Below are positions 33,669 through 45,106 of a DNA stretch of 64,000 bases, piece after piece; the stretch's first letter is position 1, and the number at the start of each line of letters is the position of its first letter. The DNA is from Alloascoidea africana (Eukaryota > Ascomycota > Alloascoideomycetes > Alloascoideales > Alloascoideaceae). The notes below the pieces were generated by a model. That model worked only from the letters and a program-made list of their open reading frames with translations, was not told the origin of the DNA and did no database searches. The DNA lies in NCBI GenBank assembly GCA_030581615.1, contig JAKTTT010000017.1:368845-432844 (forward strand), written 5' to 3'. The position numbers were made by a program, and so were the translations under genes.

Positions 33669-33756
33669 ATCTCGAATTCGATCTGAATCTGAGCCTGAAT
33701 CTCGATCTGAATCTGAATCTCGATCTGAATCTCGATCTCGATCTCGATCTCTATCT
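33669..33756. repeat. Degenerate GATCTGAATCTC tandem repeat
   Basis: About 88 bp of hexamer-based units mixing GAATCT and GATCTC, 500 bp upstream of the PUF3 start. Confidence 0.85.
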
Positions 33757-34052
33757 GGTGGTTCGGGTGCCAACTCGCTTGTGTACCCAACGCACACCTC
33801 CTGCGGCACACGGCACGGCACGGTACCATTCTGCAGACGCATGCGCCAGTGCTCTTGGGTCCAAACCTCTGGCTTCGATTCGATCCAGATTCCCGTGCAC
33901 CTGTGTCTGCGCCCGTGCAGCACGCGTGCAGCGTGTGCGCAACACGCTGCATGCAGTGCCCGGGCGGCGGGCTGATCTGGGCTGCTGCGACCCGGCGGCG
34001 GCACCCGGCGTGCCCGCGCCCCGGGATCGCGGCCCCGGCGGGAGGTCGCAGT

Positions 34053-34258
34053 TATAAAACCAAGTGCTGCTTCTCTTCTTTCCTTCTCTTTTTCTCTTTT
34101 CTCTCGCTCTCTCTCTTTTCACCTGCTTCCTCTCACTCTCCTCCTTCATCTCCTTCTTCCTGTTCTCTCCATCACATCTTTCTTTCTCGCCCCCAGCCTG
34201 ATAAATCCATCCATCCAGCACCCCCCACTCAATCACACATACTACACACACACTTTAC
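34053..34258 (+). promoter_or_regulatory. PUF3 core promoter: TATA box and pyrimidine-rich leader
   Basis: TATAAAA at 34053-34059, at the end of a GC-rich block, is followed by an almost pure C/T tract (about 34070-34200) running towards the ATG at 34259. The tract is probably the 5' leader or initiator region of PUF3. Confidence 0.55.
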
Positions 34259-36631
34259 ATGTCAACTGCTTCGTCCCCTTCCTCTTCTGCCTGGATACCC
34301 TTCAATCGGACTCCAACTTACAACTCCAGCCGCCAAATGGACCAGGAACAGGCCCTCTACTCCCCTCGCTACTCAACACCCGCTTTCTTGCCGCCCCAGA
34401 TGAACCACAACAGATGTCTCCCGGTGAAGCCTCGAGGATCTTCCTCTTCTACCGATTACAACCTCAATTTCAATTCCAATTCCAATTCCACAACCCCAAC
34501 CGGCCTCCATCACACTCCCCTCTGGTTCTCGACCCAAAACCCTCCTCAAGCTCCTCCTCCACAAGCCGCTCCTGCTGCTCCCACTGCTTGTGCTCCGTTG
34601 CAACTCGCACCCGGCAATCCCCCTGCCTACACAACCAGTGCTGCCGCAGCCCTGCGCAGAAACAGTGCAACCATCATCTCAGATCACGACATTGAACTGT
34701 CCTCTTCAAATCTCAACAGACTGTCGCTTGGCCTGCCCATATCCTCCTTCTCAAACTCGTGCTCCTCGTCATCGTCCTCCTCTTCTTCATCCTCGTCTTC
34801 TCTCTCAACTTCCACAAACGCAACCGTTGTAACCAGAAAAGACCACCATCACCATAGAAATCACCACCAGGCTCCTCCAACGCAAATCCAAACTCAAACT
34901 CAAACTCAAACTCAATCCACACTGCGCATGCCTACTCCTGACTCAAATCCTCAAGGTTATGCTTTCCCTCACAATTATAATCCTCTCCCACAACCCAATT
35001 TCCATTCGCATGCTGCTGTCCGTAGCCTCAGTGCAACCCTGGGAAATCAGGAGTCGGAAATGATCAGAAAATCGCTCTACGGCGACTCTTTACCCTCGAT
35101 GGACAGAATCGTCTCCGTTTCACCAACCTCAACTGCTCTCATCAACGACCACCATAGAATGTCCTTCTCCTCGTCTTCCAATTGTTCCGACTATGCCTCC
35201 TGTGGTAGTGGCTCATTATCCCCCATGGTCTCCTCCACAACCTCAACTTCTGTCTCAAGACCAGTTTCTCAATCCAGTTTTGATTTCGAACGGAGGTTTA
35301 GTTGCTTCGAGCTAAACAGTGGTACCGTTAGTGATTACGATTTGAACGATTGCAACGGTAAATGGAAAGATAGACGTTTATCGCAAACACAACTCCCTTT
35401 ACAAGTTCAAGCTGCTACAGCTGCTGCTGTTACTGCTGCTCCCGATTTCCACAGAAGAGCAATTAATGCAAACACAAATATTTTCAGAAATCACACAACT
35501 CCCTCACCACCACCACCTCCACAATCCCTCATGCAAACTCCAATACAGCAGCAACAGCAACAACAACAGCAACAACGTGTTAGACCATTGACTCTACTTG
35601 AAGAGTTTAGAATGAATAAAGACAGTTTCCAACTGCCTGATATAATCGGTTCAATTGTCGAGTTTGCAAGTGATCAATACGGCTCACGATTCATTCAAAA
35701 ACAATTGGAAATCTGTCCCAGTAAAGAAATCAAAGCGATAGTTTTCGAAGAGGTCCGATTACATCTTTTACAACTCATGACAAATGTATTTGGGAACTAT
35801 GTTGTTCAAAAATTTATTGAACTTGGTGATGATACCCAACGTGCAAGAATCGTTAATGAGATGAAGGGCAAAGTTTTACAACTTTCAATGCAAATGTATG
35901 GATGTCGAGTTGTTCAACGTGTTTTGGAATACATTTCATTAAATGAACAAACCTGTTTGGTTAATGAATTAAGAGATCACATATTGGAATGTGTGAAAGA
36001 TCAAAATGGTAACCATGTTATTCAAAAGGCAATTGAAAAAATCCCAATGCAATATATCGAATTTATAATCGATCCATTAAGAGGTCAGGTTTATCAATTG
36101 GCAACAAATCCTTATGGTTGTCGTGTTTTACAAAGGATTTTGGAAAATTGTCCTGAAAGGAAATATCAACAATTTATATTGGATGATGTTGAAAAATTTT
36201 GTCCCTATTTGATTCAAGACCTGTATGGGAATTATGTTATCCAACATATTGTTGAATGTGGAGATCCCTATTACAAAAATCTGATTATAAACACCGTAAT
36301 GTCTTCTTTATTACATTTTTCGAAACATAAATTCGCCTCGAATGTTGTTGAGAAATGTATAGTTCATTGTTCACATCAACAATTGAACGATCTTATCGGA
36401 ATGATAATCACACCCACAACAAATAGTTTGATTCCAATTAACGAAATGATGAAAGATCAATTTGCAAACTATGTTGTACAAAAATTACTCGAAGTGAGTA
36501 ATTATGAACAAAAAATTGTTCTTGTTGGTTATGTAAAAGCATGTTTACAAAATGTTAAACGATACAATGGTGGGAAAAGACTGGCCTCAATCGAAAGGTT
36601 AATTGCAATTTCCGAAGAGATTTTGGTTTAA
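34259..36631 (+). CDS. PUF3: Pumilio-family RNA-binding protein, Puf3-like
   Basis: 790-residue PUF protein. The first 440 residues are disordered and rich in Ser, Pro, Gln, Asn and Thr, with serine, histidine and glutamine runs. The Pumilio homology domain occupies about 443-787 with eight repeats whose core helices can be read in order: SRFIQKQLE, NYVVQKFIE, CRVVQRVLE, NHVIQKAIE, CRVLQRILE, NYVIQHIVE, SNVVEKCIV and NYVVQKLLE. This S-N-C-N-C-N-S-N series of base-contacting positions is that of canonical PUM/Puf3, which bind UGUA-type 3'UTR elements; in S. cerevisiae Puf3 controls mRNAs for mitochondrial proteins. Puf1/2 and Puf4/5 have different series. It acts by recruiting deadenylase and decay factors such as Dhh1. 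Confidence 0.88.
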   Translation: MSTASSPSSSAWIPFNRTPTYNSSRQMDQEQALYSPRYSTPAFLPPQMNHNRCLPVKPRGSSSSTDYNLNFNSNSNSTTPTGLHHTPLWFSTQNPPQAPPPQAAPAAPTACAPLQLAPGNPPAYTTSAAAALRRNSATIISDHDIELSSSNLNRLSLGLPISSFSNSCSSSSSSSSSSSSSLSTSTNATVVTRKDHHHHRNHHQAPPTQIQTQTQTQTQSTLRMPTPDSNPQGYAFPHNYNPLPQPNFHSHAAVRSLSATLGNQESEMIRKSLYGDSLPSMDRIVSVSPTSTALINDHHRMSFSSSSNCSDYASCGSGSLSPMVSSTTSTSVSRPVSQSSFDFERRFSCFELNSGTVSDYDLNDCNGKWKDRRLSQTQLPLQVQAATAAAVTAAPDFHRRAINANTNIFRNHTTPSPPPPPQSLMQTPIQQQQQQQQQQRVRPLTLLEEFRMNKDSFQLPDIIGSIVEFASDQYGSRFIQKQLEICPSKEIKAIVFEEVRLHLLQLMTNVFGNYVVQKFIELGDDTQRARIVNEMKGKVLQLSMQMYGCRVVQRVLEYISLNEQTCLVNELRDHILECVKDQNGNHVIQKAIEKIPMQYIEFIIDPLRGQVYQLATNPYGCRVLQRILENCPERKYQQFILDDVEKFCPYLIQDLYGNYVIQHIVECGDPYYKNLIINTVMSSLLHFSKHKFASNVVEKCIVHCSHQQLNDLIGMIITPTTNSLIPINEMMKDQFANYVVQKLLEVSNYEQKIVLVGYVKACLQNVKRYNGGKRLASIERLIAISEEILV

Positions 36632-39600
36632 AACAAGAGAAATGAGAACGAACGATGAACGAGAACGAGAACAAGAACGAGAAAATGAAAATGAAAAACT
36701 GAAAACGAAATTGATGTGATATGAATACTCAACTATTGATTTGAACTTGACTTTTTACTGATATATCCCCCTTACCCCCCACATGCTTACTTTACTGTTT
36801 CTTTAGAAGGTTTTTGAAGAATTTTTTAAAACGTTTGGCTTTATCGTTGGATGGTTAATTTTGTGCTTGCTTACTTTACTTTACTTTACTTTACTTGCCT
36901 TTTTCTGGGATTGGCTTTTTACTCTTTCTACATCCTTTTTTCCGTTTTCGTTTTCTGTTTCTTTTCTTGCACGTTCGTTGGGCTCTATGGCATTCTTGTT
37001 TTTTGATTTTGATTTAGAACACCTCTCCACCAATCTTATACACGTTATTACTATTTTTTCTTTTTGATTTTGGATCATTCTGTATTTGACTTTTATATTA
37101 AGGCTCCTTTCACACACACACTTTTTTTTTTCTTTTCATTTTTGTTATTCTATATCTATTATTATCTCCCTGGTTCAACTCTAAATTTGTTCATAGTAGT
37201 GTCTATATATATTTTTGTTTTGTTTATTCGAGACGTTTGTTCTAAACCTATTTTGTATTCGACCCCCTTTTTTTTTTTTTCTATTTGACACCTTGTATTA
37301 CACATGATACTTTACAATTCTTTTATTGTCTTTGCCCTAATCTGTTTGCCTTTGATCCGTGCACTTTCATTTCCATTTTCATTTTCATTTTCATTCTCTT
37401 TGACTTTTGATTGATTGATTGCCTTTATTGCCCCATCCATCCAAGCTTTTTTCCGCTTTTTGCCTTTCATTTTAAAGATGTTGGAGTGTTTCTATTTTGG
37501 CGAGTAACATTATCATTTTTGTCTTTTAACGTTTGAGCACACCCACATATACAAACACACACACACACACACGTATTAATCCAACTATAACTATCTATAC
37601 GTTTAAACCTCTCACCTGTTTGTCTTGCTTTTTTAAAGTATATGTGGTGATTATACATATATATTATTCTCACGACTAAGTTACCCTTTTCATCTTCTTG
37701 TTGTTGTTGCCTATACTATACCCTATCCATAGAAATATTCTACTCTACTACCGTCTTTATATGCTTTTTTCCCCCCTTATCCAAAAAGAATAATACACAA
37801 AAAATCGTAAAAGTGAGATTGAAATTGATAACAGATTTTTTGAAGTTTTGGAGTTTTTCGTTAACTATTTGGAAAATAAAAAAAAATTCGTATGCATGAT
37901 TGGTCTTGTCTTGATTTGTATGTGTGCCTTAAGCCCCAACTTTGATCACATCAATAATAACACACATACACAAAAAAAGAGGGAAAAAAAAAATTGGGGG
38001 GAAATTTAGATAAGTATATACAAGTCAGAAGAGTTTGTTTTTTCATCGAGGGGTCGAGATACTATAAATCTAGTTTCTAACCTTTTATTATTTTCATTTT
38101 TATTTTTAGTTATTTGTGTGTGTGTGTTTTTCTAGACCTTTTTGATATTTTTGTTGTTGTGGGGATCTTGGAACTTGTACAACTTATATCCCATTTTTGT
38201 ATCACTATGGAACATCAACGCAAGAAAAAGGCAAAAAGAAATAGTTAGGCACAACAGCAGCAGTAATACAAAAACTGTACAAAACGCATATATCCAAGTA
38301 TTTAAGGGGAAAAAAAAAGGTTTTGAATCCAACATAAATCTATCTATCAAAAATGTAATCTTTTTTTTTTTTTTTTTGACTTGTTTGTTATTTGTTCAGG
38401 TCTCTAGACATAACAAAGTACAAAATTTAATCTATTGTAGGGTTCTATCGGAGAGTTTATAATTTTTTTTTTTTTTTTTGTTGATACCGTCCGTCTAAAC
38501 AAAAAATTTTGACTTTTTGTGTCTTTAGGAACTGCTGTGTGTATTCTTGTATTGTTTTCTTATCCATGGTAGCCGTAGCCGTAGCCACGACTACAACCAC
38601 AATCACGATCATAGACGAGATATCAGTTGGTAATTTTTTTGTTGTTGACATATGGTGCTCTTGATAAAAAGTTAACATTGGCTAAACTATTTGTTAGTCG
38701 ATTTTAAAAGATCATTCTATACTTGGGACTTGGGACTTGGGACTTGAGACTTGAACCTACACCTACACCGGCCATAGACGGGATCGGACTCTGGACTCCA
38801 TACGATACTACATTACAATGCCATACCATGTCATAGAATGTGTATGGGTCTGGAGAAAACTAAAAGTGAAATGAAACGCCGTTTGCCAATAATTTTCCAA
38901 ACAGTTAACTTAGTGGGGTTTTGCAGATTCTGATTCGTCTTGTCAAGTCTCACTAATCTATTTCGGATTCGAGTTTAACCCAACATAGATCAATATCATA
39001 TCAGATCTCATCTAATACTTTGTAATCCGAACCAACATGTTAAAACAAACTAGTAACATTACTTTTACTAATTTTTCCAATTTTTTTTTTTTTTAAAAAA
39101 ATGGGATCGATAAATGCACACTCGCGTTTAATTATCACACTTTAGTTATGCCTCTGGAATGAAGGTGATGGGGATTGATTGATAAACAAATTGATAGATA
39201 TACACACATACATACATACATACATATAGTTTTCTCGGTTCCCCCTCCTTCAAAAAAGCTCATAATAAAATTTTATTATCCCCGTTTTGCTGTCGTATCT
39301 TGTACTTCTTCCAACATCCGATCCAAAAAAAAAAAAAAACAATTGTAGAAATCCAAGATCCTGTCTTTTGTGTACCATACATACAGTGTGTATAACTTGT
39401 CGTACTCTATCTATCTGTATTCATCATCCCTTGTCATCCGTACCTGTTTCTGTCCAAGGATACGGATTTTGGACATTAGACAAATTGTAAAATGCGGCGA
39501 CAATCAATCAACAAACAATACTAAAACAATTTTGGTTTCTGACCCATGTCTCGCTTTTGTTCCGTTCGTCGCAATAGATAAACAATACAGGCATACACCA

Positions 39601-41853
39601 TGAACGTGGACTTGAGATGTGTATATACTGTACCTGATTTTATTATTATTTCTTTCCTATTGGTAAGAGGAGGGGTCTTTCAGACTTTGCTTTTTACACT
39701 TTGGATTGATTGTATGAGAAACAGACACCAACAAGTTGGCATTTGGTCTTTTTTTTTTATGATTATTATCAGTTTCTTTATTTTTGGGATTTTGGGATTT
39801 TGAATTTTGTATTTTTTTTTTTGAACAGTTGATAAATATAAGCAACCGCTTACCGAACTTGGGAACAGATATCGTGAAATAAGCGCGACACAATATTCTA
39901 TACTGGCAAAAAAGAAATAAGCAAAAAAAAATAATAAAAAAAAAAAAATGGCGTTACATGTTTATTTAACAAGTAGCACAAATTTTTATTTATTTATTTT
40001 GGTGATGGAGATCTCGGCCTGTTTCAAACAAGCCGAGCCTGAGTTCCCGTTTAAGCAATTTAGGTAAGAGAAGAGGTGAAAAAAAACAGCAGAAGTACTG
40101 TTTTCCAATCGATCTAGAAACAATTCATCCGAATATGAACATACGCACTTATTTCTGTTTTTTCTAGCCACGTTGACTTGGTCTTAGACTCAGACACAGA
40201 CTCAGGCTCGGGCTCAGGATCTGGCCTGGCATTGGTATTGGTCCTGGCCCTCAAACATGCCGAAAGGATGGTAATTGAGTCCTGTATCGCCAAGGATGAA
40301 GAAGCAGCCGTGAGAACTGATAATGTCCTTCTCGTATACCATGCTGTCTGTTTCCAGATCCGCGCTTCCTCCATGCCATGTCCCATGTCTTAGCCCATAA
40401 CCACATCATTAAAAAAGTCTCCCTCTCCCTCCCTCCCTCTTTTTTTTTTTTTGTTTTTGCTTATATTATCTTCTACCTTGTCAAACAATGTATACACATG
40501 CTGGATCAGACATGGGAATTGGAAACAAAAAAAAAAGCATTCTTACATATGGAATGAGACGTATCTGTATGCGGTGGTTAATTGAGATTACGGTTACAAT
40601 TGTAATAACTAGCAAAGCTCATTATTAATACTGATTCCACTTTGCCAATCCCATTGGCTATGAGCTTTTGTTTTTCCCCTTTTGTAGCCATTTTCATTTT
40701 CATTTTCATTTTCACTTTCACTTTCACGTTTACTTGTTCTTTTGTTTTTCGATGATGTTGATGACGCACCATCCTCACCATCATCATCATCATTGCAAAG
40801 AACAAAAAGACAAATTTTTATCATACCTAAACCCACTTCCCGCTTCTGTTGATGTCCAAAATAAAGCATTCAAGTGGAAAAATTAGCAGGACCTTGGATG
40901 CACCTACTCAGGACTTATTAAAAGTGTATTGGTATTCTCCTCTTACAATCCCAGACGACAGGTTCTGGCCCCATTCTCTCCTTCTCTATTCAGCTTTCTT
41001 TCTATCTTCTTTCCTTTTTTGTTTCTTCTAGAGGCCTGCCTGTAAAGAAAGAATATAAATCACTTTGCAGAAATGATAATGGGTCCCGCCGCAAACGAGT
41101 GGGTAGGTTTTTATACCAATATAAAATAGAACCAAAACCGCCAAGTTGTTTCACTTTTCAACAAAAGCAAGCCACAGTTGTTTATTCAGAATTGCATAAT
41201 TGGGAAAGGATCAATTATGAGACTTTTTCCAATATATGAAGCAAGCAGCAGCAGGAGAGAGCTAGGAAATTGGGCTTGTTCCAGCACTCAATGCTTTGAA
41301 TGAATTGGCGCGGTTAATTCACCGTCATCATTCTGTTATCTACTGGGATTCTTCCTCGCTTTGGGCGCTCTTGCCGACGACGATGCACAGACTCATGGCT
41401 CGTACTTGCCAAGCAAAGTCGAGCTGAATCAAGTCGAGACTAACTAGTGATTCTTTTAATTAATAGAAGCTCTGTATACTCGCGCTTTTCCTAGCCCTAG
41501 ATCCCTGAACCGCAGCGGGCTCTCAGCCCGACCTGCTCTGAACGCCCAGTGCTTTCTAGAAAGGTCAGATCTGATGCCGGTCCAGTATGTTTCCATCTCT
41601 CTAAATGTAGACTATGGACCCAATCCACATCAACACCATCGCGTAGGTGGTGTGTGCGATTCAACAAAACTCCAGAATGCCCTGGCGTTGACTCATTTCA
41701 CACTCAAGAAGCAAAATGAGTAGAACTGGAGAAAGGTGTCCCCTGACACAAATAATCGACTCATAGACAACCCCAAGAGCAGATCTCCTTTTAAGAGCAT
41801 TGCTGCTCCATCTACTATTCCCCATCCATTAACCCCTTACACCTGTGTCAGTT
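36632..41853. other. Gene-poor 5.2-kb region downstream of PUF3
   Basis: AT-rich low-complexity DNA with many homopolymers and short tandem repeats: TTTAC (36872-36896), CATTTT (37371-37396 and 40689-40714), ACAC (37555-37571), TACA (39205-39226) and CTC-rich runs near 40425. The last kilobase (40870-41850) is more complex in sequence but has no frame resembling a known protein. It must contain the PUF3 terminator and the promoter of the DIP1984-family gene. Confidence 0.5.
40689..40714. repeat. CATTTT hexamer repeat
   Basis: Tandem TTTTCA units; a similar run lies at 37371-37396 in the same gene-poor stretch. Confidence 0.85.
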
Positions 41854-42408
41854 ATGAAGTTAGGAGAAGCGTTGAGTTTGAGCAAAAGCCTTAGGGACCA
41901 GCTCATGAGCATCACGCGCCGTGTTGAGCACAACTCCAAGGTCCAAGAAGGCGACGAGCCTGGCGAGTCCCCTGAAGACCTGATGAAAGAGTTTGAGAAG
42001 GTTGCGGAATCGCTACACAAGCTTATTGATCAAATCAAATTGACCAACAACTCAGTCAAGATCGAATCCGGCCGTGTCAAGCCTTTGGTGGGCAACAGAG
42101 AGACCGTTACTCTATGTGAAGCGCTTTCATTTCGGTCCATGGCGAAGTCGAAACGCGATTTGTACAATTTCGTTGCGGACAGAGCTACAATCAGCTACCT
42201 GCCTTTCAGCCAGTCCGAGATCAAATTCAAGAGCTATGTTTCTGTGAAGGACACCCAGAAGAAAGCAGACAAGTATTTGGAGGACTTGAGAACGCTGGAC
42301 TCGTGGATCCAGGAAAAGAACTGGACTACAGATTTGGTCGCTGTTGAAGTCGTTCATGGCGGTGGTGATGATAATGATGTTATGAAGTTAGACGACAAGT
42401 ACGAGTAA
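41854..42408 (+). CDS. DIP1984-family protein (bacterial-type, helical)
   Basis: 184 residues from the ATG at 41854. The N-terminal half is a long coiled-coil-like helical hairpin and carries the family pattern: MKLGEALSL, then VQEGDEPGESPEDL, then LIDQIKLTNNSVKIESGR, and near the end LRTLDSWIQEKNW. This matches the DIP1984 family, known mainly from bacteria, where the function is not established. No intron, unlike many neighbours. The last 20 residues (GGGDDNDVMKLDD) look like a lineage-specific acidic tail. The scattered bacterial distribution makes horizontal acquisition plausible, though codon use here is not obviously foreign. The gene is followed closely by ISY1 (117 bp) on the same strand. 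Confidence 0.82.
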   Translation: MKLGEALSLSKSLRDQLMSITRRVEHNSKVQEGDEPGESPEDLMKEFEKVAESLHKLIDQIKLTNNSVKIESGRVKPLVGNRETVTLCEALSFRSMAKSKRDLYNFVADRATISYLPFSQSEIKFKSYVSVKDTQKKADKYLEDLRTLDSWIQEKNWTTDLVAVEVVHGGGDDNDVMKLDDKYE

Positions 42409-42524
42409 TGATAATAAATGTCATGCCTTTCTGGCCTTCTTCAAAACATGATACGATTATCACTTGAACTAACCTCACACTTTTTTTTTTGGCTTGTTTC
42501 CTTTTCTTCTTTTTATTCATAGTC

Positions 42525-43522
42525 ATGTCTCGAAATGCAGAAAAATCACAGAGTCTGTTGTATCGGTTTCAAGAACAGCAGGCAGCTGAGCTCGGTATAA
42601 TAGATGCTGGTCGCACAAGACGACCACGGAATGTAGACACTGTGGAGCGAGTCCCAATGTGCGAAAAATGGAGGAGTCAGGTCGTCCGTGAAATCAGCAG
42701 GAAAGTGGAAAAAATCCAGGATTGTATGTATTTACAAGTAGTACTGAATACCAATCAATCATTTGCATATACACATTTTGTAAAAGGAGAGAAAAAAAAA
42801 AAAACTAAACTGAATTGCCAACAACTTTCTTTTTTGTAGCTTTGATATCCGAGTTTCAAATACGTGATCTCAATGATGAGATTAACAAACTGATGCGAGA
42901 AAAACATGCTTGGGAAATCCGAATTCGAAATTTGGGTGGACCCAACTATCTTCGATTCAACAAGGCTCGAGATGCAAATGGGAATAGGATTCCAGTGGTT
43001 CGAGGATACAGATATTTTGGAAGAGCCCGGGAATTGCCCGGGGTGCGTGAGCTGTTGGAACAGCAGGAGGAAGAGTTGAAGAGATCACGACAGAGGGACA
43101 GGGCCTTGGAAGAAGAGTATAGGCGGCGCGTGGAGATTAGGAGAATCAGAGATATAGTTGGAGCAACCTACTACGGATATTGCGATGAGAAGAGTTTTCT
43201 CGACAAGATGGTTGCACCAGAGAAGCTGGATAGAAACATTGGTTCAAAAAGAAAGCAAATAGAATTGGAGGCGACCACGCAAAAGAGCTTTTTTACATCA
43301 TCATCATCATCATCATCATATGAGGAAGAAGACGAATTACTACAATTTGAACAAGAATTGAGTAATAGGCGTTTTAAAGAGATGGCAAAAACCGGAGACT
43401 CATCATTATCTTCCTCATGGAAGCCCTTGCCTGTCTTTTCCCATATTCCAGCGGCCGATGAGATTGGATCATGGCTAATTGAGCGCGAAAAGAGGAAAAT
43501 TCTAGAAATGCTTCAATTGTAA
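42525..43522 (+). CDS. ISY1: Isy1, spliceosomal NineTeen-complex-associated factor (2 exons)
   Basis: Pre-mRNA splicing factor that joins the activated spliceosome and affects fidelity of 3' splice-site choice. Exons 42525-42723 and 42840-43522; donor GTATGT, acceptor TTTTTGTAG; joined length 293 residues. The start MSRNAEKSQSLLYRF is the hallmark of Isy1, followed by RVPMCEKWRSQVVREI, then across the junction LISEFQIRDLNDEINKLMRE and WEIRIRNLGGPNY. A RYFGRARELPGVRELL block and YYGYCDEKSFL complete the conserved core (to about residue 210). The C-terminal 80 residues are lineage-specific, with a serine run encoded by TCA repeats. Confidence 0.95.
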
Positions 43523-43837
43523 CCATATTTAACCTCATCTAATCAACCAAGATTGCACATTCGAACCTACTGTAGATTTCTATGTATTCCACACACACAC
43601 CACCTTAGTTGTAGATTGATTGCTATTTAAATAAACCTCCGGAAGGCAAGCGTCCTTCCGCCACTACCCAGCGAATCATGTTGTTTTTGCCGTATTGCCA
43701 CGGATGGAGTAGCCGGCGGGGCTTCTGCTAGATAATGTGGAAGAAGCCATGGGGTGACGAGCAAAATGTGTCGGTATAAAAGAGGTTACAAAAGCACATT
43801 TCTTGTAATGTCTCTTGTACAACATAAACCTTTCAGA
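43523..43837. promoter_or_regulatory. Intergenic region with TATA box for the SDR gene
   Basis: 315 bp between ISY1 and the dehydrogenase gene. GGTATAAAAG (TATA box at 43775-43781) lies about 60 bp before the start chosen for the downstream gene, which argues against the ATG at 43766 that precedes the TATA box. Confidence 0.5.
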
Positions 43838-44662
43838 ATGGCCAAAGTTTACTTTATAACAGGTGCAAATAGAGGATTGGGACTGGTCTTTGCCAAATTA
43901 CTTTCCACACGACCAAACACAACTGTGATTGCTGCTGTACGGGATCCACTCGCTGCTACAGATTTACAGAGACTTGTTACAGCCACAAACAATGTCCATG
44001 TGGTCAAGGTAGATGTTGGAGATGAGAAGAGCATCGGTGCAATTGTACCCCAGATCAAACAGTTTACAAATGGAATTGACGTTTTCATCAATTGCTACAC
44101 TGTTTCTGGAAGTGTCTCCCCGTTGTTGGAGACCAAAACAGAGGAGTGGTTAGAGACGTATCGGATCAATCAGCTCGGACCCATTTTGCTCTTCCAACAG
44201 CTGTTCCCGTTCCTGATGGCGAAACAAACGAGGAAAGTTGTGTTTTTGACAAGCGCCACAGCATCTTCACATATGCTTTCCGCAGATAACAGTTTCTACT
44301 TTGCGTACGGAGTGATGGATTCACATACGATCGATGTCCCCAACACAAAAAGGTTTTTTGCATCGTTCAGCGCTTCCAAAGCTGGTCTAAACTACGTTGT
44401 GCAATCCATCGCGCACGATTTTGCAGATGAAAAGTTCATTGTTATTGGCGTGCATCCGGGGATGGTATCAACGGATTTATCACAGGAGAAACAACAAAAG
44501 TTGATTCAAGCCACGGGGAATCCGGAAATTACGAAACGCTGGAACGAATTTAAAATATCCCCTTTGCAGAGCGTTGAATCCCAACTGCAAGTTATCGACA
44601 ACCTGACGGCGAAGAGTAATGGACGTTTTTACAACTACGATGGATCCACCATCCCCTGGTGA
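43838..44662 (+). CDS. Short-chain dehydrogenase/reductase, atypical active site
   Basis: 274-residue classical SDR with a Rossmann fold. The cofactor motif is TGANRGLG (8-15), with VDV near 58-60 and the structural Asn in YRINQLGP (Asn111). Two hallmark motifs are altered: the NNAG element is NCYT (about 85-88), and the catalytic YxxxK reads FSASK (177-181), with Phe in place of Tyr. The serine region LTSATASS is present. HPGMVSTDLS near the C terminus is typical of the carbonyl-reductase/sniffer-like group. Two ATGs further upstream in frame (43766, 43808) are possible starts; the TATA box at 43775 excludes the first. The enzyme may be catalytically impaired or use an unusual mechanism. Confidence 0.82.
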   Translation: MAKVYFITGANRGLGLVFAKLLSTRPNTTVIAAVRDPLAATDLQRLVTATNNVHVVKVDVGDEKSIGAIVPQIKQFTNGIDVFINCYTVSGSVSPLLETKTEEWLETYRINQLGPILLFQQLFPFLMAKQTRKVVFLTSATASSHMLSADNSFYFAYGVMDSHTIDVPNTKRFFASFSASKAGLNYVVQSIAHDFADEKFIVIGVHPGMVSTDLSQEKQQKLIQATGNPEITKRWNEFKISPLQSVESQLQVIDNLTAKSNGRFYNYDGSTIPW

Positions 44663-45106
44663 AGAAGAGCAAATAAGAGCAGCACAATAGGAGGTTTTAA
44701 GGAAAAGTTGGAATAAGGTTTGGGCAATGATGAGACAAGCATGCAGCCAGATTCAAACTCAATAAAATAGTGTCAGAATTCTTCGTTAAACAGATTATAT
44801 ACAAACTAGAACCATGACCAAAATTTTACATCTAATAATGTATAGGTGAGAGATTTCATTCATTGATAGTTGTTTTTTTCATTTGTTCCAATTTTTCTTA
44901 GGATGCAAAATAAAACTAGACTGGAGGGGGAAGCTCGATATCCAAGATAGGACATAATAAACAGGGGGGGTTCACAAAAAAAAGATAAAAGTGAAAAAAA
45001 TGCAAAACCTGGAAAATCTTGCTACCATTACCCATGGACTTGAAGGAAAATGCTGCTAGTTTTTTTTTTTGGCATCATCGGAAAAAACATAGATCGTATG
45101 GATTAA
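44663..45106. other. Intergenic region between convergent SDR and CYC1 genes
   Basis: AT-rich 3' flanks with a G run (about 44963-44970) and T or A homopolymers. No gene recognised. Confidence 0.5.

Larger units (their letters stand above)
28851..34258. other. Gene-poor 5.4-kb region upstream of PUF3
   Basis: A long stretch without a gene I can support. It runs from AT-rich (28851-31250) to GC-richer (31250-34050) and is full of microsatellites: GAT repeats (about 28890-28913), TATG (29507-29540), GAGTGT (31649-31682), AGCTGT (32252-32279), GAAGAT (32399-32430), GAGAC (33316-33352) and GATCTGAATCTC (33669-33756). Open frames here are low-complexity and overlap on both strands. One 88-residue frame (29220-29486) is listed separately. 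The right end contains the PUF3 promoter. Confidence 0.55.
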
